A DNA stretch of 64,000 bases, from assembly GCF_000169175.1 (NCBI RefSeq), contig NZ_AAWS01000041.1:22186-86185 (forward strand), read 5' to 3'. Position numbers and translations under genes: made by a program. The DNA comes from Microscilla marina ATCC 23134. Its GTDB lineage: Bacteria; Bacteroidota; Bacteroidia; Cytophagales; Microscillaceae. Shown one piece after another: positions 8,502 through 17,948 of the stretch (position 1 is the first letter of the stretch; each line of letters begins with the position of its first letter). The notes beneath the pieces were generated by a model that was given only the letters and a program-made list of their open reading frames with translations, did not search any database and was not told the origin of the DNA.

Positions 8502-11500
8502 ATGAAAACACCGCATATCTCCTCAAGTTTTAGCAATTTGCTTCAAAAATTTAAGCCTTCTTACACCACCACCACTGGGCATCAAATCTCTCATACCCCC
8601 GAGGCTGATGAGGTCTGTATTAACGGTGAAAATATTGACCACTCTTATTGGAAGGATTCTCAAAAAACAGGATTACGAATTGAACACGATGGCTTTGAGG
8701 TAAAAGTCGATTTTTCTCAAAGCAAGGTGGAAGGAATCATAGAAGGTCTGGAGGACGAAAAGGTGGTGCTGAATCCCTTTTATTGTCATAATTTTCGGTT
8801 AAGCGATGGTGTAGATATTCAGGCAAACAAAAAGGGCAAGCACCTTGAGTTATCCTGGAATCCCGCAAGCAAAGGTTGGAAAAACGTAGCTTGGCATCGT
8901 CAAGACCTTATCCCCTATTTTTATTTTAAAACCGCCCAGCAAGTAGTGGCGTATGCCCGTTATGAGCCCCACATAGAAGGCAGTGCCATTGCGGTCAGTT
9001 TTAAGAATGCTGTACAGGAAATTCCTTTGCGACCTTTTAATGATTGTCGCTTGCATCACCTTAAAGACAACAACCATACTATAGAAGTAGAAGGCACCCT
9101 GACCCCCTCCGAAGAAGCGTTGCCCATATACCAAAACAATGTACCTTCGCCGGTAGAGTTTTGCTATCCTTTAGGGCTTCATCTGGTAGCATCGCCCGAT
9201 AAAAAAACGGTGACGGGCGTTTTGATCGTAAAGACGCAAAAAGAAGACGATGACCTCAAGTTTTTTGGGGTACAAGGAGACCTGGCCCAGCAAGAAACCG
9301 CCCAGACAGCACACCATTGGGACAAACCCACCAAACCCACCCAAGTCAATCGGTTGGGGGCGAGCGGTTTTGTGGGTGCTTGGGGCACCAGTATTCCCAA
9401 ACCTTATGAAACGGGGGTAAATGGAGGGCCATTTGGCCCACAAGTTCGGTCAGAAGGCAAGCTAGGAGCCGCCGCCAGCCAAGGCGAAACCCCCGATACC
9501 GCCCAAAATCTTGGCTTGAGGTCTTGGGCAAAGAGTGGGGAGCTTCCCTCTAGAGTGATGACCATTGACCTGGAGCGCAAGCTTAACCGAATAGTAAACT
9601 GGAACCAAGGCAAAGGTACCTATACTGACGACGATGGCAACACCCACCAACTGGATTTGCTCAATGAAGCCATTGGCAACGACTACAAACAAATAGTACG
9701 CTACTTTACCAAAGGCTCAGAAAAAGAAGGAGGGAAGTTTGGCGGAAGCCATTACAACTTCAAAGGGGAGTTTTATTCGGCTGCCGAAACCGCCTTGCCA
9801 GGCGACCTAAAAGATATTGGTGGGCGATATAAAGCGATCAATGAAAAAACCAGCTTGGTGCAGTTTGCTTATGCGTTTCCTAATGCTACCAACTCGCTGG
9901 GGCTAGGCGATTTGGAAAAAGCCAAGAAAGCCATTCGACAGCTCAATTCTAAACGAGCAAAAAAATGGATGGATGAATACCTCAAAACCAATGATGATTT
10001 CAAGGCACAGCAAAGGGAGTTGTTTGACCGGGAGTTTAAGAAAATGGCCGACACAGTAGGCATTACAGCCCTCATAGAAGAGCAACGCAACAAGGAAATA
10101 TACTACCATCCAGAACGAGTAATTACCGACTACAACCCCGAAAACTACTACCAAGACACAGTAGACATATTGATAGCCCGGATCAAAGAAAACTTGGGCA
10201 TGACGGTAAACATAGAGGAGACCTTGATGGATAGAGGGGTAGATGTGAGCCTGATGAGTTCGGTTGATGATCTGGAGAAATATGTCAGAAAATACAAATG
10301 TTTCAGCGCCTTGGCATTTTTCTATTACGTGACCCAACCCGCCAAAATTGAGCGCTTGGCTTTGTACTCTTCGCGGGAGGACAACTCGGCTACCACCTCA
10401 AAAATTAACGACATTATGGTGGTACTCAGTTACCTTGAGCAAGACTCAAAACTACCCGACAAGCAAGTAGATCCTAGTGGGGTGTACCCTTCTTTTAACC
10501 CCAATTTGCTAAGTGCTACTTTTTACAATGTCATCATGTCTGACCTTGCCCTGCGCGAAATGGCTCAGTACATCCAGCCCGACCAGGAAGTATTTGGGCA
10601 ATTGATGGAAGAAACAGCTAAAGCCATGATTTCGCTGTACCAAAACAGCACTATGGATGGGGCACAAGGAGTAATCAAGGAACTTCAGGATATGATGGGA
10701 ACATCGGTAAAAGACTACCAAGAGTCGGTTTTCCAAATGTCTTATGCCAAAATGTACAACATGGTGGCCGCGAGCGGCTGGCAGGAATCTTTTGTGAAGG
10801 ACAACTACTCTTTTGGAGCAAAAACAGATCCACGGGAAATAGCATTTCGTAGCACCGTGAGTGAGGAAAGTCTGGTAGGTGGACTATACAAAAACCTATA
10901 CATTATGGGAGGCATGATGCAAATGATGACCATTTTGGTGCCTTTGATAGCTTCTGATGGCAAACCTACCGCCAAGGATATTGGAAACCTGAGTGCAGTG
11001 ATTGCCCCCATTATACTGCCTACTTTGATTGAAGGCATTGCCCGGTCGGCGGTAGTGATAGGGGCTGGAGGCTGGCGAGCGGTTTGGGCTCGTTCTGGAG
11101 GCTCTATGTTTACGGGCACTTCTAAGATCATTCCGATGGAAGAAGGCATGGGCAAAGCTAAAATATTTTTTGCCCGCAAAACCATTGTCAAACAAATAGA
11201 ATTGCGTAAGAGTTTGCTGGATAGCAAAGCAATGGAGGAATACAACCAAGCTGTGGAAGATTTCAATAACGCAAGCTCAGAGGATGAGTTTGCTGCATTT
11301 GAGAAAATGCAGGAAAAAGCCAAGCCTCTTGTAAAAGAAGGTGTAGCAATGGGAGAAGATGGGGTTGCTACCAGTGAAGTAGTTCAAGGGAGCATAACAG
11401 AGCTGGAAGGAATGCTATCTGCCTATGAAGAATCTAGCCTGTTTTTCAAGATGTTCCCCGATTTTGCCTCCTTTGCGGGTGCTTTTTTTGGGTTCTCTTT

Positions 11501-12443
11501 GTCAGTATTTGGCTTGGTGTATACCAGTATACAACTGGGCAAAGACCTGAAGGGTGGGGCTGATCAAGAGCAAATCATTGTAGATTCCCTGTTTGTAACC
11601 TCAGCAGCTTTGCAGGTAACGGGCTTTGTGGTGGGCACACTGGCAGTAGAAGCCATCGTAGGCGCCACCGCTGCCGCAGTTATGAGCGCCTTTGCCTTGG
11701 TGCTGGGGGTAGTAGGCTTTCTCATATTTGCGGGGGTCTTTATTTACCGGCTTATCCACCCTCCCAAACCCAAAGAGATTACTTCGCCTTATGAATACTT
11801 CCGCGACTACATAGCCGACAAAAACAATGTGCATGGTACCAGTGTGTTTTATATGCCCTACGAAACCGCCATTGATTACCTGGATGTGACCACCTCTACC
11901 TCTATGGTCTACAGCATCAAAACTGGAGTGTTGTTTTCCTTTCAGGGAGAAACCAACAGCTCTAGCTTCAAAAAAATACTTTGCCCCAAGAGCGATAAAG
12001 GTGCCCAGGTGGTAGAGGAAATTTATTTGAATGCCCTTGCCTTTGGCAACTTGCTTAATATTGATACCAACCCAGGCGGTTATACCAAAATATCGGGCTT
12101 TATGAATACCTCTAGTGATGGTACCCCCTATTGGCAGCGGTTTTACCTTGGGTATGACCCCAGCGACCGAAAGGTCAAGTTTATGCCCTTGTTTACCCCC
12201 ACTCAAGAGAACGAAAATGATAAAATGTATCAGCAACAATGGGTATTTAAAATTGCTGATGCAGCTTCTATTACCAAACAAGACGATAACCTAGAGTCGG
12301 CTAAGTTTACGGTGATTAATCGCTCTTTGGGCGAATCGACCTATTTGACTTACAACTCTATGACCAAGAGCTTGTCGATGGGGGGCGATGCCCAAAGTAG
12401 CCGTTGGCTGGTCAAATCGGTTATTGTAGATACAGCTATTTAA
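8502..12443 (+). CDS. Giant membrane-active protein, paralogue 2
   Basis: A 1313-aa protein, the closest relative of the gene at 2238 along its whole length. The N-terminal 270 residues are beta-rich with the same T-T-G-H, H-S-Y-W and S-W-N-P-A-S-K motifs. A Gly/Pro-rich linker lies at about 275-350, then a helical middle, then hydrophobic stretches near residues 800-830 (Met-rich), 840-870, 985-1010 and 1030-1085. After these come a conserved Y-E-Y-F-R-D-Y-I-A-D element and a C-terminal tail with Q-Q-Q-W-V-F, Y-L-T-Y and S-R-W-L-V-K-S-V, again trefoil-like. There is no signal peptide. Giant 3 begins 107 bp downstream and is probably co-transcribed, since no terminator separates them. Function is inferred to be membrane insertion or pore formation with a C-terminal binding module; no named family is recognised. 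Confidence 0.7.
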   Translation: MKTPHISSSFSNLLQKFKPSYTTTTGHQISHTPEADEVCINGENIDHSYWKDSQKTGLRIEHDGFEVKVDFSQSKVEGIIEGLEDEKVVLNPFYCHNFRLSDGVDIQANKKGKHLELSWNPASKGWKNVAWHRQDLIPYFYFKTAQQVVAYARYEPHIEGSAIAVSFKNAVQEIPLRPFNDCRLHHLKDNNHTIEVEGTLTPSEEALPIYQNNVPSPVEFCYPLGLHLVASPDKKTVTGVLIVKTQKEDDDLKFFGVQGDLAQQETAQTAHHWDKPTKPTQVNRLGASGFVGAWGTSIPKPYETGVNGGPFGPQVRSEGKLGAAASQGETPDTAQNLGLRSWAKSGELPSRVMTIDLERKLNRIVNWNQGKGTYTDDDGNTHQLDLLNEAIGNDYKQIVRYFTKGSEKEGGKFGGSHYNFKGEFYSAAETALPGDLKDIGGRYKAINEKTSLVQFAYAFPNATNSLGLGDLEKAKKAIRQLNSKRAKKWMDEYLKTNDDFKAQQRELFDREFKKMADTVGITALIEEQRNKEIYYHPERVITDYNPENYYQDTVDILIARIKENLGMTVNIEETLMDRGVDVSLMSSVDDLEKYVRKYKCFSALAFFYYVTQPAKIERLALYSSREDNSATTSKINDIMVVLSYLEQDSKLPDKQVDPSGVYPSFNPNLLSATFYNVIMSDLALREMAQYIQPDQEVFGQLMEETAKAMISLYQNSTMDGAQGVIKELQDMMGTSVKDYQESVFQMSYAKMYNMVAASGWQESFVKDNYSFGAKTDPREIAFRSTVSEESLVGGLYKNLYIMGGMMQMMTILVPLIASDGKPTAKDIGNLSAVIAPIILPTLIEGIARSAVVIGAGGWRAVWARSGGSMFTGTSKIIPMEEGMGKAKIFFARKTIVKQIELRKSLLDSKAMEEYNQAVEDFNNASSEDEFAAFEKMQEKAKPLVKEGVAMGEDGVATSEVVQGSITELEGMLSAYEESSLFFKMFPDFASFAGAFFGFSLSVFGLVYTSIQLGKDLKGGADQEQIIVDSLFVTSAALQVTGFVVGTLAVEAIVGATAAAVMSAFALVLGVVGFLIFAGVFIYRLIHPPKPKEITSPYEYFRDYIADKNNVHGTSVFYMPYETAIDYLDVTTSTSMVYSIKTGVLFSFQGETNSSSFKKILCPKSDKGAQVVEEIYLNALAFGNLLNIDTNPGGYTKISGFMNTSSDGTPYWQRFYLGYDPSDRKVKFMPLFTPTQENENDKMYQQQWVFKIADAASITKQDDNLESAKFTVINRSLGESTYLTYNSMTKSLSMGGDAQSSRWLVKSVIVDTAI

Positions 12444-12550
12444 CCTTTACATTTTTTGAAAACTACATACAGGCTTGTTGTTCAACTGTTGATAACAATA
12501 ATGCACAGACCTGTACTAATGCTTTTACTCATAAACAAATATTAATTTTT

Positions 12551-15500
12551 ATGGCAATGACAAGAACTCAACGGATGAACCTTCTTTTTGATGTGTACAA
12601 AAAGAATGACCATGAATTAACCACACCTATAGCTGAGATTGAGCTTGTGGTTCCTGATGATGATTATGCGACGAGTCACCTCTATTTTCAGGCTTTAGAA
12701 AGTAGCAAAAGACTGGAACTATCAGGCACAGATTTTTATTATGAAGATGATCACTACTGGTCTACAGCTGACAATAACTGGCATATAAATTTCAGTTTTA
12801 TCAACATGATGTTTCAGGACGACAACGGTGGACCTAACCTTTATGGTGATGATTATGACTACTATGTGGCCAGTGCCTCTATTTTTTTACCAGAAGACTT
12901 TGGCTTGGGAGAGAAAGAGTTAGAGGTGTACTTTGTGCAGAAAATGCCCAAATATGAGCTCTACCTCAATGATGATCCTACAGCGATTGGGAACTACACA
13001 AAGTTTACACCAGCAGCCTCTAATAGCGAGATTTATAAATTTGAAATGTTGTTGGGTGGTGATGATACGACCCAGGAAGGGAATGAAAGTGAGAACAAGA
13101 GTGAAGGTCAGGCGTCTGTGCCTCTTTTTGAAGAAGCTGCCAAAAACATACATTGGCAAAAATCTAACTTAAGTGTATCGATAGGAATGGATTATTCTAA
13201 CAACAAACACGTGTTGTTTCGCGACCCATCCAAGACCATACAATCACAGCTAGACAATGCCTTGCACCAAGTAGTAGGTTGGAATGGAAAAAACCTGGAG
13301 CAAGCATTTGGAATAAGCAAAGAGCTTACTGTGAGTAACAAGGGTTTGAACGAATTTGTGATAAAAGTAAACGACCGCGAAGTAGCCATTCCTGTCAAGG
13401 ATAATAATGGTAACACCAAGATGGGGAATGGTAAGCCTACAACAACCAACAAGTTGTACTTTGCAAAGGCTATATACCAAATGCCTGATGATCCTTTTTC
13501 TGATTCGATGTACGGGGCTTTGCTCATGGTGAACGACCCTAAGGTAGATGCCACCACCGGAGAAAACGCAGAAGGCAACCTTGGTATTCATCCCTTAACC
13601 GAGCACAATACCAAAGTATACTTATTCAAGGCGGTGTTGGCAAATGCCTTACCAATTACTGGCGAGGTTACCTTAAAAGGTAAAATGGGTGCGGCAGTGA
13701 AGGTAGATTTAGGAAGAGCAAGCGATTCAATAGCTCACATTGTCACCAACAAGTCACAACCAACCACTACTGATACTATTTATAAGCGATGTCAAAACAA
13801 CGGTATGCTGACTTTGACAAATATCAACGCTGGAGTGCTGAGAGATTTGGGGGTAGATGATGATAAACTAGATTTGACACCTGACCCCACTGACCCTCGC
13901 AAACTGGGATCACCCCAGGGAGTTACAGGTGAAAGGAGTAGTTCCAGTAAGCAACTGTCGTTGCATGACCTTTTGAGAAAAACCCCCCTTACCTATAGTC
14001 AGGATAACTACTCTAATAAACTTATGCTTCAGGTAGGCCAAGACATCAATGTCATTATTATGCAATATGTGCCTGATAAAGTCATGAAAAGCTTGTTTGG
14101 CTCTATGACACGCCCTGAATTGCCTGAGTACTTCAGCAATGGGCAGGTAGAAATACCAGAAGCATTTTTGAGAAAACTGGCGATGCCACACTTGGTGGGA
14201 ACCATCATGGATAATAGTGCTTTGACCAAAAGGTTTGCCAAACAAATTAAAAATATTAATTACCACAAGGCTGCCCGACAACGAGCAAAAATGATGGCTG
14301 CGCCAGAAATTCAAGTACTTCAGCAAGATATTCTTGATTATTACCTGACCACAGAAGATAAAAATGGCACAGTAGAACAATTAAAAGAGACGATGGACTT
14401 GCGTCCGTATTTGGACGACCAACTCCTCAAAGATGTATATCCTACTTCGTGGGAAGAGCTTTCGGCTGATCAGCAAGCCAGAATTGAGGCTATGTTTAAA
14501 AGACAGGAGCTCATGTTCAACACTCCTATACCCGCACCTGGAACAGATGTGAATAGTGAAGAGTATAAAAACTACATGGGTTCGCTCAAAGGTATGGTAA
14601 TTAAATACGCCCTTGAAAACCAATGCTATTGGGCTCTATTGTACCTGCTTGAAGAGTTGCAAATGCGAAAAGTAGGAAGAGGCATGGATTTGCTGGAATC
14701 TGGCAGAAAGCCTGAAGCCTTGGATATGAAGCTGGATGTACATAAAAATATTGTAAGGATTTCTTCTGTACTGAGGATACTGGACACAGGACCCACAAAG
14801 TTTTTATATCAAACATATTTTCGTATAGCCAACCTAGTGAACGCAGGACATCTAATAAGCACTGCTGTTCTTACCGAAGAAGGAAAGGGCCAGGTGGAGA
14901 AAATCATGATTGATGTATTTAAGGCGTTTATGTCAAAGGACGCCAATAAATATCCAGAAATGGCCAAGGTAAAACAAATGGTAGGGGAGAAAGCTGAAAA
15001 GGAACAGGTGCTTGTCAAAAATATGAAAGATGCGGCTCTGAAGGAGGGGAAGAGTGAAAGTGAAGCAAATGCAATGGCAGCAAAGGCAGATACCCGCTTT
15101 ACTACACTTAAGCAACAGTTGGATGCCTTGGAAAACTATCCCCAGCAAAGTAAAAAACTTGGTGCAGGCAATAGCTATGAGGCAACAGAGTCGTCAGATA
15201 AGGAAATGGATGAAGCAGCGTCAGCGTTGTCGGCACAAATGCTAAGTGTACTTTCAACAGCGCAAACATACACACCTGCAATTGCCAATATTTTCAAGGT
15301 CTTTGGTGATTCAAGTTCTTTAAGGCTAAACGCCTCTATTAGAAACATGACTGCCAACATAGGTGGACTAACTTTGTTTGCTGTTTTTGGAGCCATTGCA
15401 GCAAAAGATTCAGATGATGATAATGAGTGGATTTTTTATGGTGTAAAGCTCGCAACATCGGTTGCTGAGGGTATTATGCGAGGTGTTGGAAGGGCAGCTA

Positions 15501-17479
15501 CCAATATCCTGGCTAGTCATACAGTTGATGAGTGGAATTTTGCTAAATCACTGGTGGGTTATATTCCAAAAAATGCTGTAATTTCCACGCAAACTGGGAT
15601 AACTTTTGAAGAAAATAGTTGGGCAAAGTCTTGGACAGATTTACAAAGGTATGGCAAAAATCGCTTTTTGGTTCAAGAGGCTAATAACGTCACAACAGGT
15701 GGGGTTTCTAATTATAGTTTGGTTTCGGAATATAAACTTTATGGAGAGATGAACAATCTTGAATATAAGGTTAACTTCGCTGGAACTCCTTTTGTGCAGC
15801 AAAATCCAGATGTTCGAAATCCTCTGTCAGCAAACCGTCAAGTGACGCAGCATAATATACAGCCTCTGGTTGAAAATAATAATGAGAATGCCCTATTATC
15901 GCAAAACGTGCTTGTAGATGATGTGCCATTAAGCAATCCATATGATAAATCTTTTGGAGCAAAATATGATATCGGAGCTGATGTGCTAGGTTTTATGGGT
16001 ATGGGGGTAAATGCGGCAATAGCTGGGTATGCCCTTGCTAGTCTTGTGAAGAAAAAAGATAGCTTCGAGAGAGATACTTACAGGGTTTTATTGGCGTCTA
16101 ATATCTCCATGGTGACTGCTGCTGGCATACAAACAATTACTCAGCCCATCAAAGCATTTTTTACAAACAGAAGTTTCCTGAGTTGGCGGGGCTATGTGGA
16201 TATGGCGAATAATTTTTACAAGGGAGATGACCTTACTGACTTACGGAGTTTGGGAGAGTATGCCAAATATAGAAGAGAGGTACAAGCCGCACAGAAGGAT
16301 TTTGATGAAAACAAACAAAACATACTGGAGAAGATCAGGGGAGATAATCCTGATCCGATTAGTTCAACCTCAACCTCACCTCAGCAAGTACCAGAGTATG
16401 CAAACGGTTTGACGTACCAAGAGTATTATAATTATGCAAAGAGTATGCCCAACACGCTTAATGGTGATACAGTGTACAGTAAACTTACGGATCAACCACC
16501 TAACCCTCGTGCTGTTACGAATGTGGACGCCCCACAAAACCTACAAGGGCAGTATATTGAAGGGCTTAACCTTAATAACGGTGACAATCTCGCCAAACTT
16601 AAGGCTTTTGAGGAAGAGGTAGATGCTATCAATACTAGAGGTAGATTCATGACTCAGGTAACAGAAGCAGATTCAGTAACTTGGGGAGTAGTGGATGCGG
16701 CGGTAGCTTTTGCAACAGTACTGTCTATTGGTTTAATGGCTATAGGCATGTATAAACTAGTAAAGGATGCAAAGAAAGACAGTAAGACATCATTAGATGA
16801 TGAAGAAGAAGCCTTGACTGACTTTGCTGTGGCAAATGGGTCATACTTTGATACCAAAACAACCTATGATGGATTTATTATGTGTGTCAAAGATGATAAT
16901 GGCAATGTCAAAAGTGGCATCGTTTTCCAGAATGCTGATGAGAAATATCTTTCACGTTCAACAAATGAGTTTGATGATAGTGATGATACTACTACACTAT
17001 ATACACTAACAACTGAGGCAGGTCCCACTCAAACCGACAGCGCTTCTGACTATGAATCCAGGTTATGGTTTTATACCTCTGCCAATAATGATCCCGACAA
17101 AGGAGCATTGCGGGTTTCAAAGACAAACGGGGAAATGGTGGGTGACAAGCCTGCGGTTTATGAGGCTCAGATGAATGAAACAGATGACGGGTCAGGAGGT
17201 ACAACCCGAACTGCTACGGTTAACCTTACCGAAGAAAACTCCCTAGTCAATAATGTATCATTGGTGGACAAGCCTGGCGAAGACGCAGAATACCAAAGCA
17301 TTGATTTGACAGCATCTATTGGTGATAAGGACATTCAAATAGACAGCGTAAAGGTGTTGAAAAAAGCGTCGTTTGGAATTACATTTAAAAAGTCTAATGT
17401 AACCTATTATCTACAGGGCGATTGTTCTTTATCAACAGCGGCTTACTATTGGGATGCCAAAAGCGTGTTTTTTGACTAA
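12551..17479 (+). CDS. Giant membrane-active protein, paralogue 3 (divergent)
   Basis: A 1642-aa protein. The start is placed at the ATG at 12551, after an A/T-rich leader, because the longer in-frame reading overlaps the previous gene without a proper start. The N-terminal 220 residues are acidic and beta-rich but not clearly alike to those of giants 1 and 2. The middle is recognisably the same helical domain (K-Y-A-L-E-N-Q-C-Y-W-A-L matches the E-N-K-L-Y-H-A-L element of giant 1). Hydrophobic segments lie near residues 925-985, 1139-1168, 1177-1205 and 1376-1408. The tail ends in Y-Y-L-Q-G...Y-Y-W-D-A-K-S-V, aligning with the W-x-x-K-S-V ends of its paralogues. It has no signal peptide. A strong terminator follows. 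It is likely the partner subunit of giant 2, but this is inference. Confidence 0.65.
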   Translation: MAMTRTQRMNLLFDVYKKNDHELTTPIAEIELVVPDDDYATSHLYFQALESSKRLELSGTDFYYEDDHYWSTADNNWHINFSFINMMFQDDNGGPNLYGDDYDYYVASASIFLPEDFGLGEKELEVYFVQKMPKYELYLNDDPTAIGNYTKFTPAASNSEIYKFEMLLGGDDTTQEGNESENKSEGQASVPLFEEAAKNIHWQKSNLSVSIGMDYSNNKHVLFRDPSKTIQSQLDNALHQVVGWNGKNLEQAFGISKELTVSNKGLNEFVIKVNDREVAIPVKDNNGNTKMGNGKPTTTNKLYFAKAIYQMPDDPFSDSMYGALLMVNDPKVDATTGENAEGNLGIHPLTEHNTKVYLFKAVLANALPITGEVTLKGKMGAAVKVDLGRASDSIAHIVTNKSQPTTTDTIYKRCQNNGMLTLTNINAGVLRDLGVDDDKLDLTPDPTDPRKLGSPQGVTGERSSSSKQLSLHDLLRKTPLTYSQDNYSNKLMLQVGQDINVIIMQYVPDKVMKSLFGSMTRPELPEYFSNGQVEIPEAFLRKLAMPHLVGTIMDNSALTKRFAKQIKNINYHKAARQRAKMMAAPEIQVLQQDILDYYLTTEDKNGTVEQLKETMDLRPYLDDQLLKDVYPTSWEELSADQQARIEAMFKRQELMFNTPIPAPGTDVNSEEYKNYMGSLKGMVIKYALENQCYWALLYLLEELQMRKVGRGMDLLESGRKPEALDMKLDVHKNIVRISSVLRILDTGPTKFLYQTYFRIANLVNAGHLISTAVLTEEGKGQVEKIMIDVFKAFMSKDANKYPEMAKVKQMVGEKAEKEQVLVKNMKDAALKEGKSESEANAMAAKADTRFTTLKQQLDALENYPQQSKKLGAGNSYEATESSDKEMDEAASALSAQMLSVLSTAQTYTPAIANIFKVFGDSSSLRLNASIRNMTANIGGLTLFAVFGAIAAKDSDDDNEWIFYGVKLATSVAEGIMRGVGRAATNILASHTVDEWNFAKSLVGYIPKNAVISTQTGITFEENSWAKSWTDLQRYGKNRFLVQEANNVTTGGVSNYSLVSEYKLYGEMNNLEYKVNFAGTPFVQQNPDVRNPLSANRQVTQHNIQPLVENNNENALLSQNVLVDDVPLSNPYDKSFGAKYDIGADVLGFMGMGVNAAIAGYALASLVKKKDSFERDTYRVLLASNISMVTAAGIQTITQPIKAFFTNRSFLSWRGYVDMANNFYKGDDLTDLRSLGEYAKYRREVQAAQKDFDENKQNILEKIRGDNPDPISSTSTSPQQVPEYANGLTYQEYYNYAKSMPNTLNGDTVYSKLTDQPPNPRAVTNVDAPQNLQGQYIEGLNLNNGDNLAKLKAFEEEVDAINTRGRFMTQVTEADSVTWGVVDAAVAFATVLSIGLMAIGMYKLVKDAKKDSKTSLDDEEEALTDFAVANGSYFDTKTTYDGFIMCVKDDNGNVKSGIVFQNADEKYLSRSTNEFDDSDDTTTLYTLTTEAGPTQTDSASDYESRLWFYTSANNDPDKGALRVSKTNGEMVGDKPAVYEAQMNETDDGSGGTTRTATVNLTEENSLVNNVSLVDKPGEDAEYQSIDLTASIGDKDIQIDSVKVLKKASFGITFKKSNVTYYLQGDCSLSTAAYYWDAKSVFFD

Positions 17480-17511
17480 GTTCATTGCTTATTATTCTAA
17501 CCTTTTAAATG

Positions 17512-17556
17512 GCGTAGCATCTCCTGCAAGGAACCCTTACAGGAGCTACGCTTTTT
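17512..17556 (+). terminator. Strong terminator after giant 3
   Basis: GCGTAG (17512-17517) pairs with CTACGC (17546-17551) and CTCCTG (17521-17526) with CAGGAG (17540-17545), giving a 12-bp two-part stem followed by TTTTT. It clearly ends the giant-gene transcript. Confidence 0.85.
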
Positions 17557-17610
17557 ATTCCCACATTTTAATGGCATTGCCAGAGAGGAGGCAGGCGTGT
17601 ACAACTACAG

Positions 17611-17634
17611 GCTTGCCTACCGTAGGCAGTGCCT
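17611..17634. repeat. CTTGCC-hairpin element, copy 2
   Basis: TGCCTA and TAGGCA form a hairpin within CTTGCC..CCG..GGCAGTG. It is the relative of the element at 7659-7679. Confidence 0.4.
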
Positions 17635-17867
17635 TGAGGGGTGGGGAGATCATAGTCAAAAAATTAGTACACCAGCTCCTAAATTTGTAAAGTCTATTTT
17701 GTGTTTTTTGCCCCCTGATTTCACTTCAAAAATATCACGTAGCTCAGGTTCCGATATGCATCGGAATTGTAAACTAACTCTGATCAATTTTTAAAATTCA
17801 TCAGAAAACAAAACACACTTAAATACTCTATTTACCTATTTAAGAGCAAGCGTACTAGTGAAACTAC

Positions 17868-17907
17868 CAACACAAGGCAAGCCGCCCAAAAGCATTGCCT
17901 TGTGTTG
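17868..17907 (+). promoter_or_regulatory. Perfect 13-bp leader hairpin
   Basis: CAACACAAGGCAA at 17868-17880 is the exact reverse complement of TTGCCTTGTGTTG at 17895-17907, with a 14-base loop. There is no T run. It lies 41 bp before the ATG of the first FWFH gene, so it may be an operator or an RNA leader structure. A similar hairpin with a 14-base loop precedes the FWFH-Hint-tail fusion at 45803. Confidence 0.45.
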
Positions 17908-17948
17908 ATTAAATGTTTTGTTTCATTACACCCATAAAGGCTTGAATT

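Larger units (their letters stand above)
17557..17948. other. Leader region of the FWFH/Hint block
   Basis: About 390 bp with no credible gene. It holds the second CTTGCC hairpin (17611-17634), a CCGATATGCATCGG palindrome near 17751, and a perfect 13-bp hairpin at 17868-17907 close to the next start codon. Confidence 0.4.

Noticed and set aside
12404..12550. Longer N-terminus for giant 3
   Set aside because: It overlaps the end of giant 2 and the added residues look like translated leader DNA.
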